DNA of 64,000 nt from CAIWHR01 sp963713275 (GCA_963713275.1 CAVQLG010000024.1:1-64000), one strand, 5' to 3'. Counted from the stretch's first letter, positions 16,005 through 24,635 are shown. Program-made: numbers and translations. The notes: a model not told the origin generated them from the letters alone.

Positions 16005-17545
16005 CGGCAGCGGCGCTGAACCGGGTGGAGGAGGACGCGTTTGCCATGGCCCAGGACGAGTTTGCCGAACTGCTCACGTTCCTGCGCAGCGGGGAGAGCC
16101 GGGAGCTCAGCCACAGCGAGCTGGAAGCAGTGCTCAACGCGCGGGGTCGGGAGCTGCTGCGAGTGTTGTTCCAGGCGCATGTGGACAGCCGCGGGCCGGG
16201 GCCGGCGGCCGGACCGGTGCGCGGGGCCGACGCCGTGCCGCGCACTGCACCGCGGCTGCACGAGCGGGGGCTGTCGACGGTGTTCGGTGCGGTCCGGGTC
16301 GTCCGGCTGGGCTACGGGGCGGCCGGGGTGGCGAGCCTGCACCCGCTGGATGCGCAGCTCAACCTGCCGACCGGGGAGTACTCGCTGGGGGTGCGCCGGC
16401 TGGCCGCCGAACAGGCCGCCCAGGTTTCCTTCGCCGCGACCGTGGAGGCGTTGGCGCAGCAGACGGGCAAGACCATGGGCAAGCGCCAGGTCGAGGAACT
16501 GGTGCACAACGCGGCGGTGGACTTCGATGCCTTCTATGCGCAGCGCAGTCCCCCGGCTGCAGCCCCCAGCGGTTCGATCCTGGCGCTCAGCGCCGACGGC
16601 AAGGGGGTGGTGATGCTGCCGCGTGACCTGCGCGCGCCGACACGCAAAAAGGCCGCGCAGGGGCCGCCGCACAAGCTCGCCCAGCGGCTGTCCAAGGGCG
16701 AGAAGCGCAACCGCAAGCGCATGGCCACGGTGGCGGCAGTCTATACGGTGGCGCCGTATGTGCGCACCCCCGAGCAGGTGGTCCGCAGCCTGGCGCCGTG
16801 GCACGAACCGGCGCCGCCGCGCCCGCCGGTGGAGCACAAGCGGGTGTGGGCAAGCTTGGCGCAGAGTCCGGAGGCCGTGCTCGAGGAAGCCTTCTGCGAG
16901 GGCCTGCGCCGCGACCCCGAGCGGCAGAAGACCTGGGTGGGTCTGGTCGACGGCAACGACACCCAACTCAAGTTGCTCACGGCCCTGGCGCGCAAGCACG
17001 AGGTGAAGCTGACCATCGTGCTGGACATCATCCACGTCTGCGAATACCTGTGGTCGGCGGCGCTGGCGTTTCACGCCGAGACGAGCCGGGAGCGCGAGCA
17101 GTGGGTGGGCGAGCGGCTGGGCCACGTCTTGCGCGGCAAGGCCGCCACGGTGGCGGCGGGCATGCGCCGCAGTGCCACCCTGCGCAGACTGTCCGCCGCG
17201 CAGCGCAAGCCGGTGGATGAGGCGGCCCGTTACCTGCTGAACCACCAGCGGCACATGCGCTATGACGCGTACCTGGCGGCGGGACTGCCGATTGGCACCG
17301 CGGTGATCGAGGGTGCCTGCCGACATCTGGTGTGCGAGCGCATGGACGGTGCCGCACGCTGGAGTCTGCACGGCGCGGAGGCGGTGCTGCGTCTGCGCGC
17401 GCTACGCTGCAGCGGGGATTTCGCCGAGTACTGGAACTATCACGTGGCGCAGGAGTACCAGCGCAATCACGTCGCGCTCTATGCCGATGGCGATGTCGTG
17501 CCGGTGCAAACCCGCGGGCGCCCTGTGCTGCGGCGCGTGAAATGA
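16001..17545 (+). CDS. ISKra4-family transposase
   Basis: The protein has 514 aa, in the family range. Features are VFGAVRVVRLGYGA near residue 91, the central LALSADGKGVVMLPRD with the first catalytic Asp, WVGLVDGNDTQLKLL, TIVLDIIHVCEYLW with a second Asp, and the C-terminal GTAVIEGACRHLVCERMDG followed by RWSLHGAEAVLRLRAL. This order is diagnostic of ISKra4 transposases. It is intact and translationally coupled to the DUF4338 gene. Confidence 0.92.
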   Translation: MTAAALNRVEEDAFAMAQDEFAELLTFLRSGESRELSHSELEAVLNARGRELLRVLFQAHVDSRGPGPAAGPVRGADAVPRTAPRLHERGLSTVFGAVRVVRLGYGAAGVASLHPLDAQLNLPTGEYSLGVRRLAAEQAAQVSFAATVEALAQQTGKTMGKRQVEELVHNAAVDFDAFYAQRSPPAAAPSGSILALSADGKGVVMLPRDLRAPTRKKAAQGPPHKLAQRLSKGEKRNRKRMATVAAVYTVAPYVRTPEQVVRSLAPWHEPAPPRPPVEHKRVWASLAQSPEAVLEEAFCEGLRRDPERQKTWVGLVDGNDTQLKLLTALARKHEVKLTIVLDIIHVCEYLWSAALAFHAETSREREQWVGERLGHVLRGKAATVAAGMRRSATLRRLSAAQRKPVDEAARYLLNHQRHMRYDAYLAAGLPIGTAVIEGACRHLVCERMDGAARWSLHGAEAVLRLRALRCSGDFAEYWNYHVAQEYQRNHVALYADGDVVPVQTRGRPVLRRVK

Positions 17546-17577
17546 CTCCGTCGGGCCCCCTTCTTGGACCGTTCAAA

Positions 17578-17590
17578 AAGAGCCACACCC
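17578..17590 (-). repeat. Right terminal inverted repeat of ISKra4-type element
   Basis: AAGAGCCACACCC is the reverse complement of the left repeat at 14885. Confidence 0.75.
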
Positions 17591-17848
17591 TTTGCATTTT
17601 CACTGTGTCGTCATCGACGGTGTGTTCGACTCCGCTGCGGACGGGTTGGTCTTCCATGCCGCCAGCGACCTCGATGCCAACGCCGTCGCTTGAGGTGCAG
17701 CAGTTGGTGCGCCGGCGAATGTTGCGCGGGTTCGAGCGCCGCGGCCTGCTGCCGGAGGACGACGCACAGGCAATGGCGCAATGGGAACACGGCGGCGGTT
17801 TCTCCGTCGACGCCTCGGTGCGCATCGCGGCCGCTGACCGTGCCGGAC

Positions 17849-17882
17849 GTGAGCGCCTGTTGCGCGTGAGCGCCTGTTGCGC
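17849..17882 (+). repeat. 17-bp perfect tandem duplication in IS91 transposase
   Basis: GTGAGCGCCTGTTGCGC occurs twice in direct succession. It shifts the frame by two, separating the ERLLR and RYCARPPF blocks. Confidence 0.9.
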
Positions 17883-18449
17883 TATTGCGCCCGGCCACCG
17901 TTCGCCTTGGACCGGCTGCACGAACTTGACCCCGAGCACCTGCTCTACGAAGCACCTCCCTCCGGTCCCGGCAGCACCGGAACGCTGCGCCTCACCCCGC
18001 TGCAGTTACTCGACCGCCTCGCCGCACTCGTCCCGCCGCCGCGGGCCCACCGCCACCGCTACTACGGCGTGTTGGCACCCAACGCGCCCCTGCGCGCCGC
18101 CGTCACCGCGCTCGCCCCAGCCGCTGCGCCGCCGCCACCGACACCCCCGCCAGATCCACCCGCCGCCGAAGCCGCCCCAGCGCGCGCTGCCCGCAACACC
18201 TGGGCGCTGCTGCTCGCCCGCATCTACGAAGTGTTCCCCTTGGTGTGTACCCTTTGTGGCGCTGAAATGCGGATCATCGCCTTCATCATCGAAGCGCCGA
18301 CCGGGCACCGGATTCTTGCGCACCTCGGCGAGCCCACCGCGCCACCGCGCGTCGCGCCGGCCCGCGGCCCGCCGCTCCCGGACCTACCCGCTGCTGGAGC
18401 CGGCGGGGGCGACCCCCTCGCCCAGCCGGCACCGGAGTTCGAGTTCGAT

Positions 18450-19206
18450 TCCGCGGTAGGAACCACCCTCTCGGATGGCCCCCCGCACAGACCCCGGCGT
18501 GCAGTTTTGTGCACCGGGTTCCTCGGTCGTACTCGCCTCCGCGATGCAATGGGCTATTCCCTGCAGTGAGGTTGGCTCATGTTGTCCGGCCCTACATTGT
18601 CCGGCACGAGTTTCCTTTGCAAGCTGCGTACTTCCGTCAAGTCCTTCCCCCTGTACGTGGCTTTCCCACGCTCTGAGTACTACGCTTGATACGACTCCCC
18701 TTCGGCATCCGGCGGGCTTTCCCTTTCACGATACTCCTCCGCCTACCTGCTCTGCCTTCCAGTTGCGCCGCTTAGGCTCCGGGATAATTCTGTGTCGGGG
18801 TTTCCCCTTACGTGTCTCAATACCCGTATGCCTTACGTCGGCCTTCCCGCAGCCAGGAACCAAAGGGACCTCCCAAGTTCTTCGACGCATCTATTCCTGC
18901 ATGCCACAGCCTGAGGACTCCGACGGACCTCCACACCCTCACCATGGCGGGTGCTTCGTGTTGGCTTCAGGACAACTGAAACCCTGGCCGTCCGCAATGG
19001 CTATTTCGAAGCTGTACCAGCTTTCAGGGTCCGCGGTGACCCCTACGGCCTGCAGGATTCTCTGTGTACGCTTCGCCTGCCTTGTTCGCCAGGGCTAACT
19101 GCCCCCGACTCCGCCGCAGGCGCAACACTCGATACGGGTGGGTGGTTAACCCTTTCCCGGCCGGGACTTTCACCCAGCAAGATGCGCCAAGCTTATCTTG
19201 GCGCGA
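18450..19206 (-). mobile_element. ORF-less group II intron, copy 2 (757 bp)
   Basis: It is the reverse complement of copy 1 (3513-4269), with identical length and only a handful of substitutions seen by eye (for example around 18690-18740). The boundaries are defined independently here. Deleting it restores the codons GAT CAA CGC GTC GCT TGG TAA of the IS91 transposase. It lies antisense to that gene, so splicing cannot rescue the transposase mRNA. The flanking targets share a TG/(G)ATCGA context with copy 1. No ORF is present in domain IV. Confidence 0.82.
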
Positions 19207-19224
19207 CAACGCGTCGCTTGGTAA

Positions 19225-19776
19225 CCCCGACCGTCGACTGCCCCCCGGGCGCGACGGCGGGCAGGCGCATGCTCGCGGCCACCGGGCCGCGCTGCGCACT
19301 CCCTGACGCTCACGCAGCGCCCGCCCTCGGGACTCTCCAGGTCCCGCAGCGACCCCTCATCACGGGAGCTTCCCGTCGATCGAGGCAGGTCGAGACGTGT
19401 TACGCTACTCCCGGCGTCGCGACAGGGGCGTTGGAGTTACTATCCGTCGCTGGGGCTGGACCCGGAAGCCCGCGAGCTCTTCCTCGGCGGCAACGCGCGG
19501 CGCGTGTTCGCGCTGTAGAGCCAGGCTGCGTCCGCAGCTGCTCGACCTGTTCCCGTTGCTCTGTGCGCCGGCTGGTCGCGATCGGGGCCGCCGACGCAGT
19601 CGACCGGCCTGCCATCCGGTCCCGATGACTTCGGACCACCGCAGGATCCCCGCAGGCAGCGGCCGGTCAGCCGCTGGCCGTTGCCGCCAGCACCATGGCA
19701 AACGCGCCAACGACGGCGGCGGCGGCGCTTGGCCGCGGGGAGACAAACCAGATCAGCTGCATCGCCGCACCGAGCC
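19225..19776. other. Decayed region between IS91 remnant and FixJ regulator
   Basis: Apart from the amidohydrolase tail at 19432-19518, no gene is visible. The sequence is very GC-rich. It contains the inverted GCGCAGCG/GGGCGCTGCG patterns expected of IS91-type termini, but I could not delimit an end. Confidence 0.35.
19432..19518 (+). pseudogene. Amidohydrolase C-terminal fragment
   Basis: The frame reads WSYYPSLGLDPEARELFLGG then NARRVFAL and a stop. This is the typical C-terminal end of TIM-barrel amidohydrolases (amidohydrolase family 2), where the last helix follows GGNARR. Nothing upstream in the same frame matches the rest of the domain, so only the last 28 residues survive. Confidence 0.55.
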
Positions 19777-20403
19777 CTACTGCTGGCCCGGGTGATCGGT
19801 TGCCCCCACGCTGAGTCGCACCAGTTGGGCCAGATTGTCGACCCGCAGCTTCTGAAGCACCCGCGCCTTGTGGACCTCGACGGTCCGTGGACTGATGCCG
19901 AGCCTATGAGCGATCTCCTGGTTGTGGCGTCCTTCCACCACGAGCACCAGTACCTCCCGCTCCCGCGGTGTCAGGGTCGACAGCAACGCCTGGAAGCCCG
20001 CGTTGCGATGGCGGTCCTCCAGCAGCGCGGCCTGGCGCGCGCACGCTTCCTCGATGACCGCCAGCAGCTTGTCCTGGTCCAGGGGCTTCTCGATGAAGTC
20101 GATGGCCCGCGCCCGGAAGGCGCTGCGCGCGGAGTCGACGTCTCCGTGACCGGTCATCACGATCACCGGCAGCGTCGAGCCGCGCTCCAGAAGATCACGT
20201 TGCAGGCTGAGCCCGTCCATGCCCGGCATGCGGATGTCGAGAAGCAGGCAGCCGCGAAGATCGCGGTGGAACGCCCGCAGGAAGCTCTCTGCGTCGCCGA
20301 ACAGCGCGATGCGGTAGCCGCGCACACCCAGCATGAGACCCAGAGCGTCCCGCACCGATGCGTCGTCGTCGACGATGAAGACGGTGAACTCATGCTCGGG
20401 CAT
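19777..20403 (-). CDS. FixJ/NarL-type response regulator
   Basis: The protein has 208 aa. The receiver domain is canonical: VFIVDDDASVRDAL (acidic pair), LLLDIRMPGMDGL (phosphoacceptor Asp), VIVMTGHGD and FIEKPLDQ (conserved Lys). The LuxR HTH follows a linker: LTPREREVLVLVVEGRHNQEI and ISPRTVEVHKARVLQKL. It overlaps the sensor kinase gene by 14 bp and forms a two-component system with it. The probable targets are the divergent mrp operon and perhaps the genes with the shared motif (inference). Confidence 0.95.
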   Translation of the reverse strand: MPEHEFTVFIVDDDASVRDALGLMLGVRGYRIALFGDAESFLRAFHRDLRGCLLLDIRMPGMDGLSLQRDLLERGSTLPVIVMTGHGDVDSARSAFRARAIDFIEKPLDQDKLLAVIEEACARQAALLEDRHRNAGFQALLSTLTPREREVLVLVVEGRHNQEIAHRLGISPRTVEVHKARVLQKLRVDNLAQLVRLSVGATDHPGQQ

Positions 20404-22018
20404 CGGGCATCTCCTCCTCGGTCGGCAGCGTCAGGGCGAAGGCGGTGTGGTCTCCCTCTTCGGCCGTCAGGGTTCCTCCATGGACTTCGGCAATGGCGCG
20501 GCTGATGGCGAGCCCAAGACCCAGGCCGCTTGGTTTGGTCGAGTGGAAGGGCTCGAACAAGCGCTCGGCCCCGCCCGCCTCGAGTCCGGGGCCGCTGTCC
20601 TCGACCCGCAGCGTCACTTGTCCGGGAGCTTGCACCCGGGCAGAAAGCCGCACCACCGGCGCTCTCGCCGCCGGGACGCAGACCGCCTCGAAGGCGTTGG
20701 CCAGCAGGTTGCGGATCACCACCTCGATCTGCATGCGATCGGCAAGGAGCGTGCAATGCGGAACCGGCTCGACGTCGAAGCGGATTCCGGCCTGGGCAGC
20801 GCGCCGCGCGAAGGGCGCCGTCGCTGATGCGACGATCTCGTCCAGGCGCAGCGGCTCCAGCCGGGTCGATCCGGTGCGAAAGAACTCCCTCAAGCGCCGG
20901 ACGACTTCTCCGGCGCGCATTGATTCCGCGATCATTCCCCGCACCGCCTCGCGCAAGCGCTCCCCGGATTCTCCGCGCGCGAGCAGCGTCTCGCAGGCCG
21001 AACCGTAGGCGGAGAGCGCCGTCAGAGGCTGGTTGAGCTCGTGCGCCAGCGCGCCTGCCATCTCGCCCGCGGCGGCCAGACGCAGCGTTTGCCGGAAATC
21101 GCTGCTCATGCGCTTCTGTTCATCCACCACCACGCCGACGAAGAAGACGAGCATCGCCAGCGCCACCGTCATGGTCTGGATCTCGAATGCGGTGACGGGC
21201 GAGACTCCCACCTGTCTTAGCCCGATGACGATGCCGACCTGGGTCAACGCAGCCATCAGCACGGCGCCGGCCAGGCCTTGCCGGGCGGCGCTCCACACCA
21301 CGGGGAGGAACAGCAGGTAGAAATACTTGAAGTTCAGATCGGTGCCAGCGCCAAAGACGATCCACAGCGCTGCCACGCCGGTCACGGCCGTGGCGAGGGT
21401 CTCCGCCCGGCGCGCAATGCTCCACAGCACCGATCGTCCTCCCGAGTCGGTGAGCAGCCAGAATACGGGCATGGAAACGAGGATGCCGACGCCGTCGCCG
21501 ATCCAGAACCGTGCAAGTGCCTGGCGCCACGCCGAGGGCGGAAGCAGGTCGAGTGCAACGAGGGCGCCGATGAAAAGCGCCGTGTTGAGCAGAGTGCCCA
21601 CGACCACCAGCGCAAACCATCCGGTGAGCCAGTGTCTGCCGGCAAAGATCTCGCCGGGCCGGAAGCGCCTCCGCAATGCTTCGCCGATCAGGCCGTAGCC
21701 TGTGGAGACCAGCGCCGCGATCAAGAGCCCCGATGCGACGGAGTCCGGGTAGTTCCGTATCCACCGCTCGCCGGCGAAGATGGCGAGCGCCATCACCGCC
21801 ACCGCGCGCCAGCCGAAACGCAGCATGAACACGAGGCCAAGGGCCGGCGCGGGATTCCATGGGGTGATGTTGAGTCCGAGCAGCGGGTGGAAGTAGCTCG
21901 CCCAGTCGAGGATCAGATAGCCGAAAAAGAGGACAGCTGCATCGGCCAGGCCCATGGCGCGCGCGGGCATCACGGTGGTGCACAGCTCCAGCGTTTCTCG
22001 TTCTCTACGATTGTCCAC
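20390..22018 (-). CDS. MASE1-type membrane sensor histidine kinase
   Basis: The protein is about 542 aa from GTG 22018. An ATG at 21970 is an alternative start. The N-terminal 300 residues form a MASE1-like membrane sensor with about eight hydrophobic segments, including LDWASYFHPLLGLNITPWNP. The H-box is MAGALAHELNQPLTALSAYG. The catalytic domain has the N-box VVIRNLLANAFEAV, VEDSGPGLEAGG and SGLGLGLAISRAI. No PAS domain is apparent. It autophosphorylates on His and passes phosphate to the overlapping regulator. The gene is divergent from mrpE, with about 200 bp between them. Confidence 0.9.
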   Translation of the reverse strand: MDNRRERETLELCTTVMPARAMGLADAAVLFFGYLILDWASYFHPLLGLNITPWNPAPALGLVFMLRFGWRAVAVMALAIFAGERWIRNYPDSVASGLLIAALVSTGYGLIGEALRRRFRPGEIFAGRHWLTGWFALVVVGTLLNTALFIGALVALDLLPPSAWRQALARFWIGDGVGILVSMPVFWLLTDSGGRSVLWSIARRAETLATAVTGVAALWIVFGAGTDLNFKYFYLLFLPVVWSAARQGLAGAVLMAALTQVGIVIGLRQVGVSPVTAFEIQTMTVALAMLVFFVGVVVDEQKRMSSDFRQTLRLAAAGEMAGALAHELNQPLTALSAYGSACETLLARGESGERLREAVRGMIAESMRAGEVVRRLREFFRTGSTRLEPLRLDEIVASATAPFARRAAQAGIRFDVEPVPHCTLLADRMQIEVVIRNLLANAFEAVCVPAARAPVVRLSARVQAPGQVTLRVEDSGPGLEAGGAERLFEPFHSTKPSGLGLGLAISRAIAEVHGGTLTAEEGDHTAFALTLPTEEEMPDARA

Positions 22019-22050
22019 GACCAGACCCGATGGGGGTATTCGCCCGGTTA

Positions 22051-22068
22051 CTTACGGGAAGCCCTTAT
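22051..22068 (-). promoter_or_regulatory. Candidate regulator site between kinase and mrpE
   Basis: On the minus strand it reads ATAAGGGCTTCCCGTAAG, nearly the same as the site at 12005. It lies 33 bp upstream of the kinase start and about 155 bp upstream of mrpE, a good place for a regulator acting on both. Confidence 0.4.
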
Positions 22069-22222
22069 TGTCCTGCTTCCCATCGGTCTTATCGCGGTGA
22101 TGCCGCGAGCCGCCTGCAACAGCCCGTACGGGCAATCCCGAATTTTCGTGCCCGCGCGAACTGGCTAGCATTTCTCTCACGCTGCGGTGGGCGGCGGGCA
22201 ATTCCCGGAAGGACATGGCGCG

Positions 22223-22696
22223 ATGTTGCGTTCGATCGGCATGGTCAGCGTCCTGTATCTCTTCTGGCTGCTGTTGTCAGGGTACTTCACGGCTTTCCTG
22301 ATGTCCGCCGGATTGGCTTGCGCGGTCGCGGTCGTCGTGTTCTCGCGACGGACGGACGTCATCGACCGCGAAGGGCATCCGATCCGCCTGGACTGGCGCG
22401 CCACCGCTCTTTACTTGCCCTGGCTGGTCAAGGAGATGGTCAAGTCCGGCTGGGACGTGAGCAAGCGCATTCTCCATCCGCGCCTTCCCATCAGCCCGAC
22501 GCTGGTCCGGTTCAAACCGAGCCAGGCGACCGACCTGGGACTGGTGATCCACGCCAATTCCATTACGCTGACGCCGGGGACGATCTCGGTCGAGGTGGAA
22601 AAGGACCACTTCCTGGTCCACGCGCTGACGCGCGAGAACGCCGCCGGCCTCGCCGGCAGCGAGATGGACCGCCGCGTCGCCGGGATGGAGCGCTGA
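22223..22696 (+). CDS. mrpE: Mrp-type Na+/H+ antiporter subunit E
   Basis: The protein has 157 aa. Two N-terminal hydrophobic helices (LYLFWLLLSGYFTAFLMS onward) are followed by the cytoplasmic MnhE domain, with LPWLVKEMVKSGWDV, LGLVIHANSITLTPGTISVE and DHFLVHALT. The SITLTPGT segment is diagnostic. GGAAGGA precedes the ATG. It is the first gene of a tightly packed Mrp operon. In Mrp complexes, E is a small assembly subunit without ion-pumping residues. Confidence 0.92.
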   Translation: MLRSIGMVSVLYLFWLLLSGYFTAFLMSAGLACAVAVVVFSRRTDVIDREGHPIRLDWRATALYLPWLVKEMVKSGWDVSKRILHPRLPISPTLVRFKPSQATDLGLVIHANSITLTPGTISVEVEKDHFLVHALTRENAAGLAGSEMDRRVAGMER

Positions 22697-22698
22697 GC

Positions 22699-22986
22699 GT
22701 GTTCGCCGCCGCCACCGCCGCGCTGCTGGCCACCGTCGTCCTGGCCCTCGCCCGCGCGGCGCTCGGCCCCACCGTTTTCGACCGCCTCCAGGCCGCCAAC
22801 ACCATCGGCACCTGCACCATGCTGCTGCTGGCGGTGATCGGCTTTCTTGCCGGCCGCCCGGAGTTCCTCGACCTCGCCCTCGTCTACGGTCTGCTGAACG
22901 TGGTGGGAACCATCGCCGTGCTGAAGTTCTTCCGCCGCGGCGGTCTCGGCGATTCGTCCGAAGAGGGAACGGAGGGCATGCGGTGA
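22699..22986 (+). CDS. mrpF: Mrp-type antiporter subunit F
   Basis: The protein has 95 aa with three predicted transmembrane helices. ALGPTVFDRLQAANTIGTCT and PEFLDLALVYGLLNVVGTIA are the MnhF signatures. The GTG start lies 2 bp after the mrpE stop. The stop overlaps the mrpG start. The C-terminal tail RRGGLGDSSEEGTEGMR is hydrophilic. Confidence 0.92.
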   Translation: MFAAATAALLATVVLALARAALGPTVFDRLQAANTIGTCTMLLLAVIGFLAGRPEFLDLALVYGLLNVVGTIAVLKFFRRGGLGDSSEEGTEGMR

Positions 22987-23309
22987 GCGTGATCCTCGAC
23001 GTCACGAGCTGGATCAGCCTGAGCCTGGGCGGCTTCTTCTGCCTCGTGGGCGGCATCGGCCTGATCCGCATGCCGGACTTCTACACGCGCGTGCACGCCG
23101 CCAGCGTGACCGAGAGCCTGGGCGCCGGCTTGATCCTGCTGGGCCTGCTGCTGCAGGCCGGCTTCACGCTGGTGGGGGCCAAGCTGCTGCTGATCGGCCT
23201 GCTGGTCCTCTTCGTCAGCCCCACCGCCACCCATGCCCTGGCCCGCGCCGGCATGGTGCGCGGGCTGCGTCCGCTGCTTGCCCGGGAGGAGCCGACGTCG
23301 AAGCCCTGA
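22983..23309 (+). CDS. mrpG: Mrp-type antiporter subunit G
   Basis: The protein has 108 aa with three transmembrane helices. GGIGLIRMPDFYTRVHAASV is the MnhG signature, followed by LLLIGLLVLFVSPTATHALA. The GTG start overlaps the mrpF stop by 4 bp. G completes the small EFG module of the antiporter. Confidence 0.92.
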   Translation: MSVILDVTSWISLSLGGFFCLVGGIGLIRMPDFYTRVHAASVTESLGAGLILLGLLLQAGFTLVGAKLLLIGLLVLFVSPTATHALARAGMVRGLRPLLAREEPTSKP

Positions 23310-23326
23310 TCATCAACCTGCTGCTG

Positions 23327-23845
23327 GTGCTGATGGCCGTGACGGTCGTGGTGCTGGCCCGCACCCGCAACCTGTTCTCCGTGATCGTTCTGGGTGGCAT
23401 CTACAGCTTCCTGATGGCGACCGTGCTGGTGGCGCTCGACGCCGTCGACGTCGCCATGACGGAGGCAGCGGTGGGCGCCGGAATTTCCACGGTGCTGATG
23501 CTGGCGGCGCTGCACCTTTGCCGCAGCGAGGAGGCCAAGGCCGCTCACCGGCCCTGGTTGCCTCTCACGGTCGCCGCCGCGACGGGCGCGCTGCTGGTCT
23601 ACGGCAGCCTCGGCCTGCCGGCCTTCTCCGATCCCCAGGCGCCGATCCACTCCCATGTCGCACCCCGCTACCTGAAGGACGTAGAGCGCGAGACCGGGAT
23701 TCCGAACGTGGTGACGGCGGTGCTGGCGAGCTATCGCGGCTACGACACCCTGGGCGAGACGACGGTGGTGTTCACCGCCGGCGCCGGCGTCGTCGCCCTG
23801 CTGCGCCGGCGCCGGCGCAAGGACGCCGGGGAGACGCGGCGGTGA
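23327..23845 (+). CDS. MrpA-tail-like subunit (DUF4040, MbhD+MbhE-like)
   Basis: The frame is homologous from about 23297, but the first standard start is GTG 23327, so the true start is uncertain. The protein is about 172 aa. The N-terminal half (NLFSVIVLGGIYSFLMATV, VDVAMTEAAVGAGISTVL) is the DUF4040/MbhD domain that forms the C-terminal tail of MrpA or a separate subunit in hydrogenase-like Mrp modules. The second half (DPQAPIHSHVAPRYLKD, LASYRGYDTLGETTVVFTAG) matches MbhE. It overlaps mrpB by 4 bp. Confidence 0.8.
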   Translation: MLMAVTVVVLARTRNLFSVIVLGGIYSFLMATVLVALDAVDVAMTEAAVGAGISTVLMLAALHLCRSEEAKAAHRPWLPLTVAAATGALLVYGSLGLPAFSDPQAPIHSHVAPRYLKDVERETGIPNVVTAVLASYRGYDTLGETTVVFTAGAGVVALLRRRRRKDAGETRR

Positions 23846-24267
23846 GACGGGATCTCGTCCTGCGGGTGATCGCCAAGCTGCTCATCCCGTTCGTCCTGCT
23901 GTTCGCGCTCTACGTCCAGTTTCATGGCGAATACGGTCCGGGAGGTGGCTTCCAGGCCGGAGTCATCGCCGCCGCCGCCCTCATCCTCTACGCGGTCATC
24001 GTCGGCCTGGATACGGCGCGCAGGGTGGTTTCCGAGCGGCTGGCGGAAACCATGCTTGCGTCGGGCGTCCTGATCTTCGCCGGGGTCGGTGTCGCCGGCC
24101 TGCTGCTGGGTGGCAACTACCTGGACTACTTCGTCCTGGCGCGCGAGCCGAGCCACGGCCAGCACCGCGGCATCTTCTTGGTCGAGGTCGGCGTGGCGGT
24201 CACGGTCTCGGGGGTAATGATCAAGGTCTTCTACATGTTCGCCGGCCGGGGCAGGGATCCCGAGTGA
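23842..24267 (+). CDS. mrpB: Mrp-type antiporter subunit B
   Basis: The protein has 141 aa with four transmembrane helices. LLFALYVQFHGEYGPGGGFQ is the MnhB signature. Further on are LLGGNYLDYFVL and FLVEVGVAVTVSGVMIKVF. The GTG start overlaps the preceding stop, and its own stop overlaps mrpC. It is part of the ion-translocating complex next to subunit C. Confidence 0.92.
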   Translation: MRRDLVLRVIAKLLIPFVLLFALYVQFHGEYGPGGGFQAGVIAAAALILYAVIVGLDTARRVVSERLAETMLASGVLIFAGVGVAGLLLGGNYLDYFVLAREPSHGQHRGIFLVEVGVAVTVSGVMIKVFYMFAGRGRDPE

Positions 24268-24635
24268 GCATCGCGGGACACTTCAGCTACGCGGCCACGG
24301 TCTTCCTGATGATGACGGGGCTGTACATCGTCGTCGCCCGCGGCAACCTGATGAAGAAGCTGGTGGGTCTGAGCATTTTCCAGACCTCCGTGTACCTGCT
24401 CTACATCGCCCCCGGCAAGTTGATCGGCGGCACGGCGCCGATCCTGGCGGAAGGCCACAAGGTCTATTCCAACCCGCTGCCCCACGTGCTGATCTTGACC
24501 GCGATCGTCGTTGGCGTCGCCACGCTGGCCCTCGGCCTGGCCCTGGTGGTGCGCATCCGCGAAGCGTACGACACGATCGAAGAGGACGAGATCCTCGCCT
24601 CGGACGCCAATCCCAGAACGGGGAACCGGGCGTGA
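24264..24635 (+). CDS. mrpC: Mrp-type antiporter subunit C (NuoK-like)
   Basis: The protein has 123 aa with three transmembrane helices. GLYIVVARGNLMKKLVGLSI, FQTSVYLLYIAPGK and NPLPHVLILTAIVVGVATLA are MnhC/NuoK motifs. It overlaps its neighbours on both sides by 4 bp. The charged tail IREAYDTIEEDEIL is typical of MnhC. Confidence 0.93.
   Translation: MSIAGHFSYAATVFLMMTGLYIVVARGNLMKKLVGLSIFQTSVYLLYIAPGKLIGGTAPILAEGHKVYSNPLPHVLILTAIVVGVATLALGLALVVRIREAYDTIEEDEILASDANPRTGNRA

Larger units (their letters stand above)
14885..17590 (+). mobile_element. ISKra4-type transposon carrying a DUF4338 gene
   Basis: Inverted repeats GGGTGTGGCTCTT at 14885-14897 and 17578-17590 bound a 2.7-kb unit. It contains a DUF4338 gene and an ISKra4-family transposase overlapping by 4 bp. 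The size fits the larger ISKra4 subgroups that carry a passenger gene. The right end abuts, in frame, the middle of an IS91-type transposase, so it either inserted into that gene or deleted into it. About 220 bp between the left repeat and the first gene show no ORF. Confidence 0.8.
17591..19224 (+). pseudogene. IS91-family transposase, truncated, frameshifted, intron-interrupted
   Basis: Reading starts at FHCVVIDGVFD next to the ISKra4 right end, so the Y2/HUH N-terminal part is missing. Later blocks are EVQQLVRRRMLRGFERRGLL, WEHGGGFSVDASVRIA, RYCARPPFALDRL, PPPRAHRHRYYGVLAPNAPL and LVCTLCGAEMRIIAFI. This is the order of the IS91/IS1294 C-terminal domain. A frame break occurs near 17690 and a second at a 17-bp tandem duplication (17849-17882). 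Near the 3' end the frame is interrupted by an antisense 757-bp intron (18450-19206). Joining 18449 to 19207 yields FDQRVAW and a stop, the expected IS91 C-terminus. Confidence 0.85.
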
